A stretch of DNA of 34,700 nt from a virus: the IMG/VR virus record IMGVR_UViG_3300017963_007645, positions 1 to 34,700 of that record; one strand, given 5' to 3'. The translations under genes were made by a program, and so were the position numbers. The notes under the pieces were generated by a model. The model was not told the DNA's origin and did not search any database. It saw only the letters and a list, made by a program, of their open reading frames with translations. This document shows, in pieces, positions 21,149 to 29,944 of this stretch. Numbering within the stretch: the stretch's first letter is position 1; each line of letters opens with the position of its first letter.

Positions 21149-22611
21149 TGTTGGCGTGGCTAAAGAACCTCGTCGCTCCATCCCGACCGGCTCGCCTGCC
21201 CAGGCGGGGCTCGCGGGTGGTTCGCGCCCGCTACGACGCGGCCGTCACCACGCCCGACAACCGCCGGCACTGGGCCGGCGCCGACGGGCTTTCCGCCAAA
21301 GCGGCCAATAGCGCCGAAGTCCGGCGAATCTTGCGAAACCGGGCCCGCTACGAAGTCGCCAATAACAGCTACGCCCGCGGGATTGTGCTAACCCTGGCCA
21401 ACGACGTGATCGGTACCGGGCCGCGGCTTCAGATGCTCACCGCGGATACCGACGCCAACCGTCGGATTGAACACGAGTTCGCCCGCTGGTCCAAGTCCGT
21501 CAACCTCGCTGAGAAACTCCGAACTCTCCGAATGGCGCGGGCAGAGGACGGAGAAGGATTCATTATTCTGACCAGCAATTCGAAGCTGTCCACGCCTATC
21601 AAGCTCGAAATACGTCTGGTTGAGGCGGACCAGGTCGCCACACCCGACCTGAGTATTCTGCGCCCGAATGCGGTCGACGGGATCGTCTTCGACGACGCGG
21701 GCAACCCCGTCGAGTACCACGTGTTGAAGAATCACCCTGGCGATCTTCGTGGGGCACTCGGGCTCGATTACGACCGCTTTCCGGCCGAGTCGGTGATCCA
21801 CTGGTTTCGTGCAGATCGGCCGGGGCAGGGCCGCGGAATTCCCGACATTATGCCGGCATTGCCGCTGTTCGCGCAGCTTCGGCGATTCACCTTGGCCGTA
21901 CTGGCCGCCGCGGAGACAGCAGCCGACTTCGCCGGGATTCTCTACACAGATTCCCCGGCTAGCGGTGAGGCTGATGCGGCAGAGCCGTTCGAGCCCATCG
22001 AACTCGAGCAGCGTGCGCTCGTGACCATGCCGGGTGGCTGGAAGATGAGCCAACTGGAAGCGGAGCAGCCCTCAACCACTTTCGGCGAGTTCAAGCGGGA
22101 GATCCTCAACGAAATTGCCCGCTGCCTCAACATGCCGTTCAACATCGCGGCTGGAAATTCGTCGGGGTACAACTACGCGTCCGGCCGCCTGGATCACCAG
22201 ACCTACTTCAAGTCGATCCGCGTCGAGCAGGCCCATCTGGAGGTGTCCGTTCTCGACCGCATTCTCGCCGCCTGGTTTGACGAGGCGGTGCTCATTCCCG
22301 GTCTGTTGCCGGCCGGTCTCATTGCCGAGTGGCCCCACCAGTGGTTCTGGGACGGGCACGAGCACGTCGATCCCGCCAAGGAAGCCAACGCCCAGGCCAC
22401 ACGGCTCGCCAACCACACGGCAACCTTGGCCGACGAGTACGCCCGTCGCGGCCTCGATTGGGAAACGCAACTTCAGCAGCGAGCGAAGGAACTTGCGTTG
22501 ATGCACGAACTGGGGCTGACATCCGCCCCGACGCCGACGGCGCCCTCGGACGATGACGAGACGGACCAAGAGGAGGACGAGGAACATGCCGCTTCCAACG
22601 CGGAGAAGTGA
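21148..22611 (+). CDS. phage portal protein, lambda gpB family
   Basis: A 487-aa portal that forms the dodecameric ring through which DNA is packaged and ejected. Diagnostic stretches include ANNSYARGIVLTLANDVIGT, RIEHEFARWSKSV, IRLVEADQVATPD, VEYHVLKNHPGD, HWFRADRPGQGRGIPDIMPA and the long helix RRFTLAVLAAAETAADFAG. The C-terminal end is an acidic tail (DDDETDQEEDEE). GTG 21148 overlaps the preceding stop (TAGTG). It overlaps the protease-capsid gene by 26 bases. Length agrees with the family. Confidence 0.92.
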   Translation: MLAWLKNLVAPSRPARLPRRGSRVVRARYDAAVTTPDNRRHWAGADGLSAKAANSAEVRRILRNRARYEVANNSYARGIVLTLANDVIGTGPRLQMLTADTDANRRIEHEFARWSKSVNLAEKLRTLRMARAEDGEGFIILTSNSKLSTPIKLEIRLVEADQVATPDLSILRPNAVDGIVFDDAGNPVEYHVLKNHPGDLRGALGLDYDRFPAESVIHWFRADRPGQGRGIPDIMPALPLFAQLRRFTLAVLAAAETAADFAGILYTDSPASGEADAAEPFEPIELEQRALVTMPGGWKMSQLEAEQPSTTFGEFKREILNEIARCLNMPFNIAAGNSSGYNYASGRLDHQTYFKSIRVEQAHLEVSVLDRILAAWFDEAVLIPGLLPAGLIAEWPHQWFWDGHEHVDPAKEANAQATRLANHTATLADEYARRGLDWETQLQQRAKELALMHELGLTSAPTPTAPSDDDETDQEEDEEHAASNAEK

Positions 22612-24736
22612 CGAATCGCATCAGGCATACATCGACCGGTGTATGGGTGATGAAGCCATGGTTCGAGAGTTCCCGGACACCGATCAACGGCGAGCCGTTT
22701 GTGAACAGCACGCGAAGCTTAAGGGTGATGGATACCTGAACTTCGTGTGCGAGCCCGGTGCGATCACCATCGAGGCGGCCGAGGCCGGCGAGGGCGACGG
22801 AATGCCCAAGCTGCCTCGGTTTTCGATGGTTGCCTACACGGGCGGCCCGATGCGGATCGCCGGCTGGCGATTTCCCGTAGTCGTCGACCTGGCTGGCCTT
22901 TCGATCCCTTCGCAAAGCCGGCCGATCCGTTTCGGGCACGACATGGCCAGTGGCGTCGGGCACACCGACGCGATTCGCGTGGAAGAGGGAAGCCTCCTGG
23001 CAACCGGCCTGGTATCCCGCGACACGATGGCCGCCAAGGAGATCGTCGTGTCCGCCCGTAACGGATTCCCCTGGCAGGCGTCCATCGGCGCGGCGGTCGA
23101 GGAATTCGAGTTCGTTAAAGACAAGCAGAAGACGATCGTCAACGGCCGCGAATTCATCGGGCCGCTGAACGTCATTCGCCGTGCGATGTTGGGCGAGATC
23201 AGTTTTGTGGATTTAGGCGCCGACGGCCAAACAAGTGCCCGCGTGGCGGCCTCGGCTTCACAGTTCGAGAAGGAGCAATCCCAAATGGGTGAAACGAACA
23301 ACAACAAGCCGCAGACGGACGAAGGCCCGCAGGGCGGTGACGCCGTGAAGGCCGAAGCGACCAATGGCAAGCCGCAACAGGCGACCGCCGCAACTGCGGT
23401 GGCCGAGCAGGCGGGCCCCACGGCGGCGGACATTCGCGCCGAGGCGGTAGCCGAAACCAGTCGGATCGCCAAGATCCGGGAACTCTGCGGTGGTCAGTTC
23501 GCCGAGATCGAGGCCCAGGCCGTTCGAGAAGGCTGGGAAGTGGATAAGGTCGCGCTGGCCGTTTTGCGGGCCGGCCGACCCAAGGCCCCGGCTGCACACT
23601 TCCGCGACAACAACGTGGGCGGGACTACGCTCGAGGCCGCGTGTCTCTTGACGGCCGGGCTGCAGAATATCGAGAAGCAGTTCGATGATCAGACGCTCGA
23701 CGCGGCCGGTCGGCGGTTCCGCGGCGGGATCGGCCTGCAGGAACTGCTGCTCGAAGCGGCCTGGGCCAACGGTTACACGGGTCGGAACTTCCGCGATAGC
23801 CGGGCCGTGCTGCGGTTCGCCTTCCATCCGGAGCTGGAGGCTGGTTTCTCGACGATCGACATCGGCGGGATTCTCTCGAACGTGGCGAATAAGTTCCTGC
23901 TCGACGGGTTCTTCTCCGTCGAGCGGACCTGGCGAAATATCTGCGCCACGCGGAACGTTTCCGACTTCAAGACGGTCACCAGCTACCGACTCGTCGGGAA
24001 GGACCAGTACGAGCAGGTCGCACCCGGCGGAGAACTCAAGCACGGGACGCTGGGCGAAGAGTCGTTCACCAACAAGGCTGACACGTATGGCTTGATGCTG
24101 TCGATCGATCGACGCGACATCATCAACGACGACCTGGGCGCCATCACCACGGTGCCCCGAAAGCTCGGTCGCGGCAGCGGCTTGAAGATCAACGACGTGT
24201 TCTGGACCACGTTCATGAACAACGGGTCGTTCTTCACGGCCGGAAACAACAACTACCTGGAGGGTGCCGACACGGTCCTGTCGATCGATGGGCTGACGAA
24301 GGCCGAGGTCGCCTTCATGGATCAGGTCGACACGGACGGCAAGCCGATCGGCATTATGCCGTCGCTCATGCTGGTGCCCACGGCACTGTCGGCCATCGGT
24401 TCGCAGCTCTATAAGTCGATGGAACTGCGTGACACGACTTCCAGCACCAAGTATCCGGTGGCCAACCCGCACCAAGGGAAGTTCCGCGTCGAGGTCAGCC
24501 GCTACCTGTCGAACTCGGTCTACCAGGGCAACTCGTCGAAGGCCTGGTATCTGCTGGCCGACCCGGGCGACCTGCCGGTGATCGAGGTCGCGTTCCTCAA
24601 CGGCCAGGAGTCGCCCACCATCGAAACGGCTGAGGCCGACTTCTCGGTCCTGGGCGTTCAGATGCGTGGCTACCACGACTTCGGCTGCGCCCTTCAAGAC
24701 CCGCGAGGGGGCACAAAATCCAAGGGCGAAGCGTGA
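22586..24736 (+). CDS. prohead protease-scaffold-major capsid fusion (Mu gpT-like capsid)
   Basis: A 716-aa fusion. Residues 10-45 carry a protease N-terminal motif (IDRCMGDEAMVREFPD, then QRRAVC). Residues about 50-225 are an HK97-type (S78) prohead protease with H118 in FGHDM and S166 in QASIGA as likely catalytic pair. Residues about 230-330 are low-complexity, Gln/Ala/Glu-rich and helical, like a scaffold. Residues about 335-716 are a Mu gpT-like capsid: STIDIGGILSNVANKFLLDG, then TWRNICATRNVSDFKTVTSY and DRRDIINDDLGAI. ATG 22586 has AGGAGGACGAGG upstream; the frame is open to 22553. An internal start at 23285 could give capsid without protease. Confidence 0.88.
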   Translation: MPLPTRRSDESHQAYIDRCMGDEAMVREFPDTDQRRAVCEQHAKLKGDGYLNFVCEPGAITIEAAEAGEGDGMPKLPRFSMVAYTGGPMRIAGWRFPVVVDLAGLSIPSQSRPIRFGHDMASGVGHTDAIRVEEGSLLATGLVSRDTMAAKEIVVSARNGFPWQASIGAAVEEFEFVKDKQKTIVNGREFIGPLNVIRRAMLGEISFVDLGADGQTSARVAASASQFEKEQSQMGETNNNKPQTDEGPQGGDAVKAEATNGKPQQATAATAVAEQAGPTAADIRAEAVAETSRIAKIRELCGGQFAEIEAQAVREGWEVDKVALAVLRAGRPKAPAAHFRDNNVGGTTLEAACLLTAGLQNIEKQFDDQTLDAAGRRFRGGIGLQELLLEAAWANGYTGRNFRDSRAVLRFAFHPELEAGFSTIDIGGILSNVANKFLLDGFFSVERTWRNICATRNVSDFKTVTSYRLVGKDQYEQVAPGGELKHGTLGEESFTNKADTYGLMLSIDRRDIINDDLGAITTVPRKLGRGSGLKINDVFWTTFMNNGSFFTAGNNNYLEGADTVLSIDGLTKAEVAFMDQVDTDGKPIGIMPSLMLVPTALSAIGSQLYKSMELRDTTSSTKYPVANPHQGKFRVEVSRYLSNSVYQGNSSKAWYLLADPGDLPVIEVAFLNGQESPTIETAEADFSVLGVQMRGYHDFGCALQDPRGGTKSKGEA
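23267..23287 (+). promoter_or_regulatory. internal ribosome-binding site and ATG in the protease-capsid gene
   Basis: GAGAAGGAG at 23267-23275 lies nine bases before an in-frame ATG at 23285, right at the boundary between the protease and the low-complexity linker. Initiation here would give a 483-aa scaffold-capsid protein ending at 24736. Lambda uses a nested start (Nu3 within C) in the same way. This is sequence evidence only. Confidence 0.55.
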
Positions 24737-24778
24737 GCCACGTGACCACCAAGTCTCTGACATTCGAGGAGTAAACAG

Positions 24779-25144
24779 ATGCCTACGGCAGTTTTCGTTC
24801 AAGAAGGCAACCAAATCGACTACACGCCGAGTGTCGCGGTGGCGGCCGGTGACGTGATCGTGCTGGGAGACCTCGTCGGTGTTGCCAAGCAGCCGATTGC
24901 CGCCAATACGCCCGGTGCGCTGGCCGTTGACGGTGTGTTCGACTTTCCCAAGGCAACCGGCGCCGGCACCGCGATCTCCGCGGGGGCCAAGGTTTATTGG
25001 GACGACGTTGACCAGCAAGCGAGCGAGGAGGGAGACGAGTCGGCCAGCGGGTCGGATTCGCTCGAGGGCACGGCGCTGCTGGGTAAAGCGGTCAAGGACG
25101 CGACCGATGACGATGCGACAGTACGCGTCCGGTTGAGCCAATAG
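24779..25144 (+). CDS. DUF2190-type capsid-associated protein
   Basis: A 121-aa protein that fits DUF2190: TAVFVQEGNQIDYTPSVAVA, then GDVIVLGDLVGVAKQPIAAN, then ALAVDGVFDFPKA and AISAGAKVYWDD. The family is small beta-rich head decoration or stabilisation proteins coded after the major capsid. The middle has an acidic insertion EEGDESASGSDS. ATG 24779 has GAGGAG upstream. No signs of damage. Confidence 0.85.
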   Translation: MPTAVFVQEGNQIDYTPSVAVAAGDVIVLGDLVGVAKQPIAANTPGALAVDGVFDFPKATGAGTAISAGAKVYWDDVDQQASEEGDESASGSDSLEGTALLGKAVKDATDDDATVRVRLSQ

Positions 25145-25154
25145 GGAAACGACC

Positions 25155-25508
25155 GTGACCGACCTGTTGCGACGAGGTTCCGAGTGGCTCGAGCAAATGC
25201 GAACCACGCATGCATCCAGCCCGGTGGAGTATCGCCGGGAAGGACAGCCGGTTGTGCCGGTCAACGCCACGTTCGGCAAGACGGACTACGAGATTGCCGA
25301 CGAGGCGGGCCTGACGGTCGGTTCGCACGTTTGGGATTTCCTGATCCGGGCCGACGAGCTGGGCTTCGAGCCACAGGCGGGCGATGTGATCGCGGCCAGT
25401 GGACGCAAGTACGAGGTTCTGAACCTCGGTGGCGAAGGCTGCTGGCGGTTCAGCGACCCGTTCCGACAGACATATCGAATCCACACCCGAGATACAGGGA
25501 GCCTATAG
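25155..25508 (+). CDS. probable head-tail connector protein
   Basis: A 117-aa protein with MTDLLRRGSEWLEQMRTTHA, then VEYRREGQPVVPVNATFGKT, DFLIRADELGFEPQAGDVI and a C-terminal GGEGCWRFSDPFRQTYRIHT. The pattern of a helix, then beta strands with the GDVI turn, resembles head-closure proteins of siphoviruses. The position between the capsid and tail genes agrees. GTG 25155 has AATAGGGAAACGACC upstream, a weak site. Its stop is only a base before the next GTG. Confidence 0.72.
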   Translation: MTDLLRRGSEWLEQMRTTHASSPVEYRREGQPVVPVNATFGKTDYEIADEAGLTVGSHVWDFLIRADELGFEPQAGDVIAASGRKYEVLNLGGEGCWRFSDPFRQTYRIHTRDTGSL

Positions 25509-25509
25509 C

Positions 25510-25956
25510 GTGAGCCTGGCGACCGACATCGCCGACGCCGTCACTGCCGAACTCAACGCGGCGCCCGACGGCACCTTCAGTCAGACGATGACGGCACAGC
25601 GGACCGTGCTGCCGGAGTCCGAGCTGCCCGAACTGGCGGACCTGAAGGTGTCGGTCGTGCCTAAGTCGGTGGAAATCACCGGTTCCACGCGAGCCACCAG
25701 TCAATACGACATCGCCATCGACATCGGCGTTCAGAAGAAGCTGGGCACGGACCTCGATGCTGAGGTCGCGGCCCTGGGAACGCTGGTTGACGAGATAGCC
25801 GACTACCTCCGTAAGCGACAACTCAACCAAACCCCGTATGCGGTCTGGGTCCGCATTACCAACGACCCGATCTACGCGCCGGAACACCTGGCAGAGCAGC
25901 GCGTGTTCACCAGCGTTTTGACGGTGACTTACCGGGCCATGAAACAGCCAACATAG
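25510..25956 (+). CDS. probable minor tail/tail-completion protein
   Basis: A 148-aa protein, SLATDIADAVTAELNAAPDG, with beta strands LKVSVVPKSVEITGSTRATS, YDIAIDIGVQKKLG and a final RVFTSVLTVTYRAMKQPT. This profile resembles tail-terminator proteins, but I cannot assign it firmly. GTG 25510 is used; the frame is open to 25429 inside the previous gene. It lies immediately after the connector gene, the usual site of tail-completion genes. Confidence 0.7.
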   Translation: MSLATDIADAVTAELNAAPDGTFSQTMTAQRTVLPESELPELADLKVSVVPKSVEITGSTRATSQYDIAIDIGVQKKLGTDLDAEVAALGTLVDEIADYLRKRQLNQTPYAVWVRITNDPIYAPEHLAEQRVFTSVLTVTYRAMKQPT

Positions 25957-25976
25957 CCGGAGGATACCAGCGCGAC

Positions 25977-26414
25977 ATGATCGGCTTCGACGTCAAACGG
26001 ATGTTCTTCGACACCAAGACCGTTCGCTCCAAGACAGACAAGGCGACACGGCGCGTACTATCTAAGTTCGGTGCGTTCGTTCGTCAGACGGCCAAGCGAA
26101 GCATCCGCAAGCGGAAGAAACCGAGTGAGCCGGGCAAGCCGCCGAGCAGCCACATCGGTCTGCTGAAGAAGTTCATCTACTTCGGCTTTGACGTGGTACG
26201 CCGCAGCGTGGTCATCGGCCCGGTGCGGCTTTCGCAGAAGGGTCGTGGCGAAGCACCATCCGTGCTGGAGTACGGCGGGAACGTGACGATGCGACCCCGT
26301 CACCGCGAGGGGAAGAAGAGTAGGGCTCGTATCCGGCCGCGGCCGTTCATGGGCCCGGCGATGGAGAAAGAGAAACAACAACTCCCCGCGTTGTGGCGGG
26401 ACAGTGTGAAGTAA
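25977..26414 (+). CDS. HK97 gp10-like tail completion protein
   Basis: A very basic 145-aa protein: KRMFFDTKTVRSKTDKATRR, then FGAFVRQTAKRSIRKRKKPS, and PSVLEYGGNVTMRPRHREGK, then IRPRPFMGPAMEKEKQQLPA. The final RPFMGPAM motif with a closing helix is a hallmark of the gp10-like family that joins head and tail. Strong positive charge suits contact with DNA or the connector. ATG 25977 with GGAGGATA upstream. The gene order agrees with siphoviruses. Confidence 0.78.
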   Translation: MIGFDVKRMFFDTKTVRSKTDKATRRVLSKFGAFVRQTAKRSIRKRKKPSEPGKPPSSHIGLLKKFIYFGFDVVRRSVVIGPVRLSQKGRGEAPSVLEYGGNVTMRPRHREGKKSRARIRPRPFMGPAMEKEKQQLPALWRDSVK

Positions 26415-26430
26415 CAACGGAGGAGACAGC

Positions 26431-26865
26431 ATGTCTACATTTTTGTTGGGCATGAATGCCAAGATCTATCAAGGGGCGGCGGGCGCCGATCTTGCGACCC
26501 TTACCGAGATGGACAACGTCAAGGACGTCACGCTCAATCTCGAAGCGGGCGAGGCGGACGTCACGACACGGGGCAATCAGGGCTGGCGAGCCACGGCCCC
26601 GACGTTGCGCGAATGCACGGTCGAGTTCGAGATGCTCTGGAATCCGGGCGACGCCGGTTTCGAGGCAATCAAGACCGCGTTCCTCAGTGCCGGGAACCTC
26701 CGGTTGGCCGTGCTGACCGGCGAAAAAGCCACATCGGGGAGCGAAGGCCCGTTGGGCGATTTCTCAATCACTAACTTTTCGCGCAACGAACCGCTCGAAG
26801 AAGGCGTCACGGTGAGCGTCACCGCGAAGCTGGCCGAGTTCGACCAATGGGTGGAGGTGGCCTGA
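26431..26865 (+). CDS. major tail tube protein
   Basis: A 144-aa protein with the tail tube fold pattern: AKIYQGAAGADLATLTEMDN, VKDVTLNLEAGEADVTTRGN, GWRATAPTLRECTVEFEMLW, GNLRLAVLTGEK and VTVSVTAKLAEFDQWVEVA. Such proteins stack as hexamer rings to form the tube. GGAGGAGA precedes ATG 26431. Its stop overlaps the following ATG in TGATG. Confidence 0.85.
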   Translation: MSTFLLGMNAKIYQGAAGADLATLTEMDNVKDVTLNLEAGEADVTTRGNQGWRATAPTLRECTVEFEMLWNPGDAGFEAIKTAFLSAGNLRLAVLTGEKATSGSEGPLGDFSITNFSRNEPLEEGVTVSVTAKLAEFDQWVEVA

Positions 26866-27335
26866 TGAAAGCATTTACCGACAGGGCCGGGCGATCTTGG
26901 ACGATCACGTTGACGCTCGGTACGGCGATGAACGTGAAAGAGCAACTGGGTGTCGACCTGCTCCAACCCGAAGCGGGCGATCCGCCGCTGCTGACGCGTC
27001 TCGGGACCGACGAGATGCTCTTGGGCGAAGTGCTCTGTGCGATGCTCCAGCAGCAGTTCGAAACGCAGGGCGTCACAGCGGAGGAGGTGCGTAACGGTTT
27101 CGACGGCCAGACCCTCTTGGCCGCTCAAAAGGCGTTCTATGAGGAACTGATCGATTTTTTCCAGAGTCGCGGCCGCACGGATCGGGCGAAGGCGGTCGCC
27201 AAGCAGGTCAAGATGATCGACGCGGCGGTGGTGGCGGTGGAAACACGGATCGATGCGCTCGACGTCGATCGGACGATTGCTGGGGCCATGTCTGGCGAAT
27301 CGCCGGAAGCCTTGGCATCGACCCCCGACCATTGA
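26865..27335 (+). CDS. tail assembly chaperone (gpG-like)
   Basis: A 156-aa protein of helical make-up, DRAGRSWTITLTLGTAMNVK then helices EMLLGEVLCAMLQQQFE and GQTLLAAQKAFYEELIDFFQ. It lies between the tail tube and tape measure genes, the standard place for tail chaperones of the gpG type, which bind the tape measure protein. ATG 26865 in a TGATG overlap is preferred over a start at 26847. A second open frame at -1 begins or continues at 27332, as in lambda G/GT. Confidence 0.75.
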   Translation: MKAFTDRAGRSWTITLTLGTAMNVKEQLGVDLLQPEAGDPPLLTRLGTDEMLLGEVLCAMLQQQFETQGVTAEEVRNGFDGQTLLAAQKAFYEELIDFFQSRGRTDRAKAVAKQVKMIDAAVVAVETRIDALDVDRTIAGAMSGESPEALASTPDH

Positions 27336-27568
27336 CGCTTCGGCAGTTGCTGCTGATGGCCGAGGGCCGCAACGAGAATCTTTGGATGCTCGCCTCCGCG
27401 GTCATGGCGTTGCTGGCCAATTGCCACCGCGATCCGAAGAAGCGGGCATTCACGCCCGACGACTTCAATCCGATGGTCCACCGGACCCAGCGGGCCGACG
27501 TGATCCGCGTCACGCCCGAAAACGTCGGTGATCTTCGCGAGGCGTTTGTCGCAATCGCTCAAGCCTGA
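27332..27568 (+). CDS. second tail chaperone ORF (gpT-like), possible -1 frameshift product
   Basis: A 78-aa stretch, LRQLLLMAEGRNENLWMLAS, helical, then DPKKRAFTPDDFNPMVHRTQ. It is in the -1 frame relative to the upstream chaperone, and the overlap of the two frames extends at least 90 bases upstream of 27332. It can be made either from TTG 27332, which overlaps the upstream stop as TTGA, or by programmed -1 frameshifting. The pattern NPMVHR recalls gpT-type tail chaperone C-termini. A clear slippery heptamer is not seen, so coupling by TTGA is the simpler reading. Confidence 0.65.
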   Translation: MTLRQLLLMAEGRNENLWMLASAVMALLANCHRDPKKRAFTPDDFNPMVHRTQRADVIRVTPENVGDLREAFVAIAQA

Positions 27569-27577
27569 GGCCTCCTG

Positions 27578-29929
27578 ATGTCAGTGTCCTCAACCGCAAT
27601 TCGCGCCGGCCGGGCGTTCGTCGAGCTGTTCGCCGACGACACGAAACTTGTGCGCGGATTGCGGCGGGCCGAGGCGAGGATCCGCGCGTTCGGGGACAAG
27701 CTCAAGAATATCGGCCGCCGGATGATGGGGCTGGGCTTGGCCGCTGCCGCTCCGCTGGCGTTGTCCACAAGGATCTTTGCCGGCTTCGACGATCAGATGC
27801 GGGCCGTTCAGGCGGTGATCGGGGCCACCGGCAAAGAGTTTGACATGCTCACCGAGAAGGCCAAGTACCTTGGCCGGACCACGTCGTTCTCGGCGGCTCA
27901 GGTTGCGGCCGGCATGCTCGAACTGGGCCGCGCCGGTTTTTCACCGAAACAGATCGACGCGGCCATCGCCTCGGTACTCAACCTCTCTCGGGCCACCGGA
28001 ACCGAACTGCCTGAGGCGTCGAACATCGCTGCCAATACACTCCGTTCGTTCGGTCTGGAGGCCGACCAGATGGGGCGGGTGGCCGACGTGATGACGGCCA
28101 CGGCCAACAACTCGGCGCAAACGCTGATGGACCTGGGCGAGGCGATGAAATACACGGCGCCGGTCGCGGCCGAGTATGGGCTTACGCTCGAGGAAACCGC
28201 CAAAACGCTCGGCGCCCTGGCCAACTTCGGCATCAAGGGCTCGATGGCCGGCACCACCATGAAAAACATCCTGCTGCGGCTGGCCGACCCGGCGATCCGC
28301 AAGCAGGTCGAAGCGCTTGGCGTCTCGGTCACCGACGCCGGCGGCAATTTGCGCAACGTCTCCGACGTCCTCCGCGATGTGGGCCAGGCCGTCGATGGGA
28401 TGCCTAACGCCAAAAAGCTGGCCATCTTCAACCAGATCTTTGGTATGCGGGCGATTGCCGGCGGGGCCAAACTGACGGTCGCCGAATTCGATCGTCTGAA
28501 CAACGCCATCGACGGCGCCGCGGGGACGGCCGCCAAGACGGCCAAGGTGATGGACAGTGGCATCGGCGGCGCCTTCCGACGCCTGTATTCGGCCGTCGAG
28601 GGAATCGCCATCGCCATTGGCGACGCGCTGGCCAAGCCGCTGTCCGACATGGCCGACTGGCTCGGCAAATGGGCCGGTGCGATTACCCAGTGGGTCCAGG
28701 ACCACCAACAGCTCGTCGTCATGGCGATGAAGGTCATCGTCGTCGTGATGGGTGTCGGGGCCGCGCTGGTGGCCCTAGGGTTTGTGTTCAGCACCCTGGC
28801 GACGGCAATTGGCGGGATCATCACGGTCGTCACGGCCGCAATCGCCGTCTTCAAGGTGATCGCTGCGGTGATTGCCTTCCTCGTTTCGCCGATCGGCCTC
28901 GTAATCGCAGCCATCGCCGCGCTCGGCGGGTACATCCTCTACGCAACCGGCGCCGCTGGCAAAGCGATCGCGTGGCTTGGTGAGAAGTTCGGCGTGCTCA
29001 AAGAAGATGCGCTGAGCGCATATCAGGGCATCGCCGACGCACTTGCGGCCGGTGACATCTCCCTGGCGGTCAAGATCCTCTGGCTGACGATCAAGATGGA
29101 GTGGACCCGGGGGGTGAATGCCTTGGAGAAGGCGTGGCTCAACTTCCGCAATTTCTTCATTCGCATTGGTTACGACGCCTGGCACGGTCTTCTCGGCGTG
29201 GTCGAAACGGTGTGGCACGGACTGGAGGTGGGTTGGATCGAAACAACGGCCTTCTTCTCCAAAGCATGGTCATCCTTTACCGGCTTCTTTGCCAAGACCT
29301 GGGAGCGGATCAAGTCCGGCGCGAAGAAGGCGTGGAACTGGATCAAGAGCCTGTTCGACGACTCGGTCGACCTGGAAGCCGAAAACAAGCTCGTCGAGCA
29401 GGAGAAGCAGGCGGCGATCAGTCGAATCGACGACGAGCAGAAGCGGAAGATTGCGGAGCGCGAGGCGCAGCGGCAGGCCGAACGTCGTCAGTCGGCCGCG
29501 GTGCATGAAGGCACGATGGCTCAAATCGGCCAGGAAAACCTCGACGCACACCAGGCACTCGACGACGAGTATTCGGCCAAGATGGCCGAGAACGAAGCCG
29601 ATCTGGCCACCGCCCGTAAGGAGTGGCAAGACGCTCTCACTAAGGCAAAAGCCAAGCGCAAGGCGGCTGAGGAGGACAAGGGCCCCGACGGTCTTGAAGG
29701 TCCGGATGCGATCATCGCCAAGGCCCAGGAGGCCGTGTCGAGTCTCAGTTCTCTAGGCGGAATCAGCGGCGCCATCGAGGTGCAAAGCACGTTCAACGCC
29801 ATGGCCGCTGCTCGCGGAATGGGCACGGGTGGTCCGGTGGACAAGATCAAGGAACGCGTCGCCGAGATCGACCGCAACATCGGGATTCTTGTTCAGGAAG
29901 CCAAGAAGGGCGGGATTCAGTTCGCATAA
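27578..29929 (+). CDS. phage tail tape measure protein (TP901 type)
   Basis: A 783-aa tape measure. The N-terminal part fits the TP901 family (DDTKLVRGLRRAEARIRAFG, DDQMRAVQAVIGATGKEFDM, LGRTTSFSAAQVAAGMLELG, GTELPEASNIAANTLRSFGL). Hydrophobic helices around residues 385-460 probably insert in the host membrane during DNA injection. A charged coiled coil (QEKQAAISRIDDEQKRKIAE onward) lies at about residues 600-720. At roughly 1.5 angstrom per residue this predicts a tail near 115-120 nm, an estimate from the known rule. ATG 27578 has a weak Shine-Dalgarno. Confidence 0.92.
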   Translation: MSVSSTAIRAGRAFVELFADDTKLVRGLRRAEARIRAFGDKLKNIGRRMMGLGLAAAAPLALSTRIFAGFDDQMRAVQAVIGATGKEFDMLTEKAKYLGRTTSFSAAQVAAGMLELGRAGFSPKQIDAAIASVLNLSRATGTELPEASNIAANTLRSFGLEADQMGRVADVMTATANNSAQTLMDLGEAMKYTAPVAAEYGLTLEETAKTLGALANFGIKGSMAGTTMKNILLRLADPAIRKQVEALGVSVTDAGGNLRNVSDVLRDVGQAVDGMPNAKKLAIFNQIFGMRAIAGGAKLTVAEFDRLNNAIDGAAGTAAKTAKVMDSGIGGAFRRLYSAVEGIAIAIGDALAKPLSDMADWLGKWAGAITQWVQDHQQLVVMAMKVIVVVMGVGAALVALGFVFSTLATAIGGIITVVTAAIAVFKVIAAVIAFLVSPIGLVIAAIAALGGYILYATGAAGKAIAWLGEKFGVLKEDALSAYQGIADALAAGDISLAVKILWLTIKMEWTRGVNALEKAWLNFRNFFIRIGYDAWHGLLGVVETVWHGLEVGWIETTAFFSKAWSSFTGFFAKTWERIKSGAKKAWNWIKSLFDDSVDLEAENKLVEQEKQAAISRIDDEQKRKIAEREAQRQAERRQSAAVHEGTMAQIGQENLDAHQALDDEYSAKMAENEADLATARKEWQDALTKAKAKRKAAEEDKGPDGLEGPDAIIAKAQEAVSSLSSLGGISGAIEVQSTFNAMAAARGMGTGGPVDKIKERVAEIDRNIGILVQEAKKGGIQFA

Positions 29930-29944
29930 GGGGCCGATCACCGT

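Noticed and set aside
23258-25279. 673-codon leftward open frame
   Set aside because: It lies antisense to the protease-capsid and DUF2190 genes, whose families are recognisable. Arg/Leu/Val-rich shadow.
27253-27531. 92-codon rightward frame in the tail chaperone region
   Set aside because: It overlaps both chaperone frames and gives an Arg/Gly/Asp-rich product without support.
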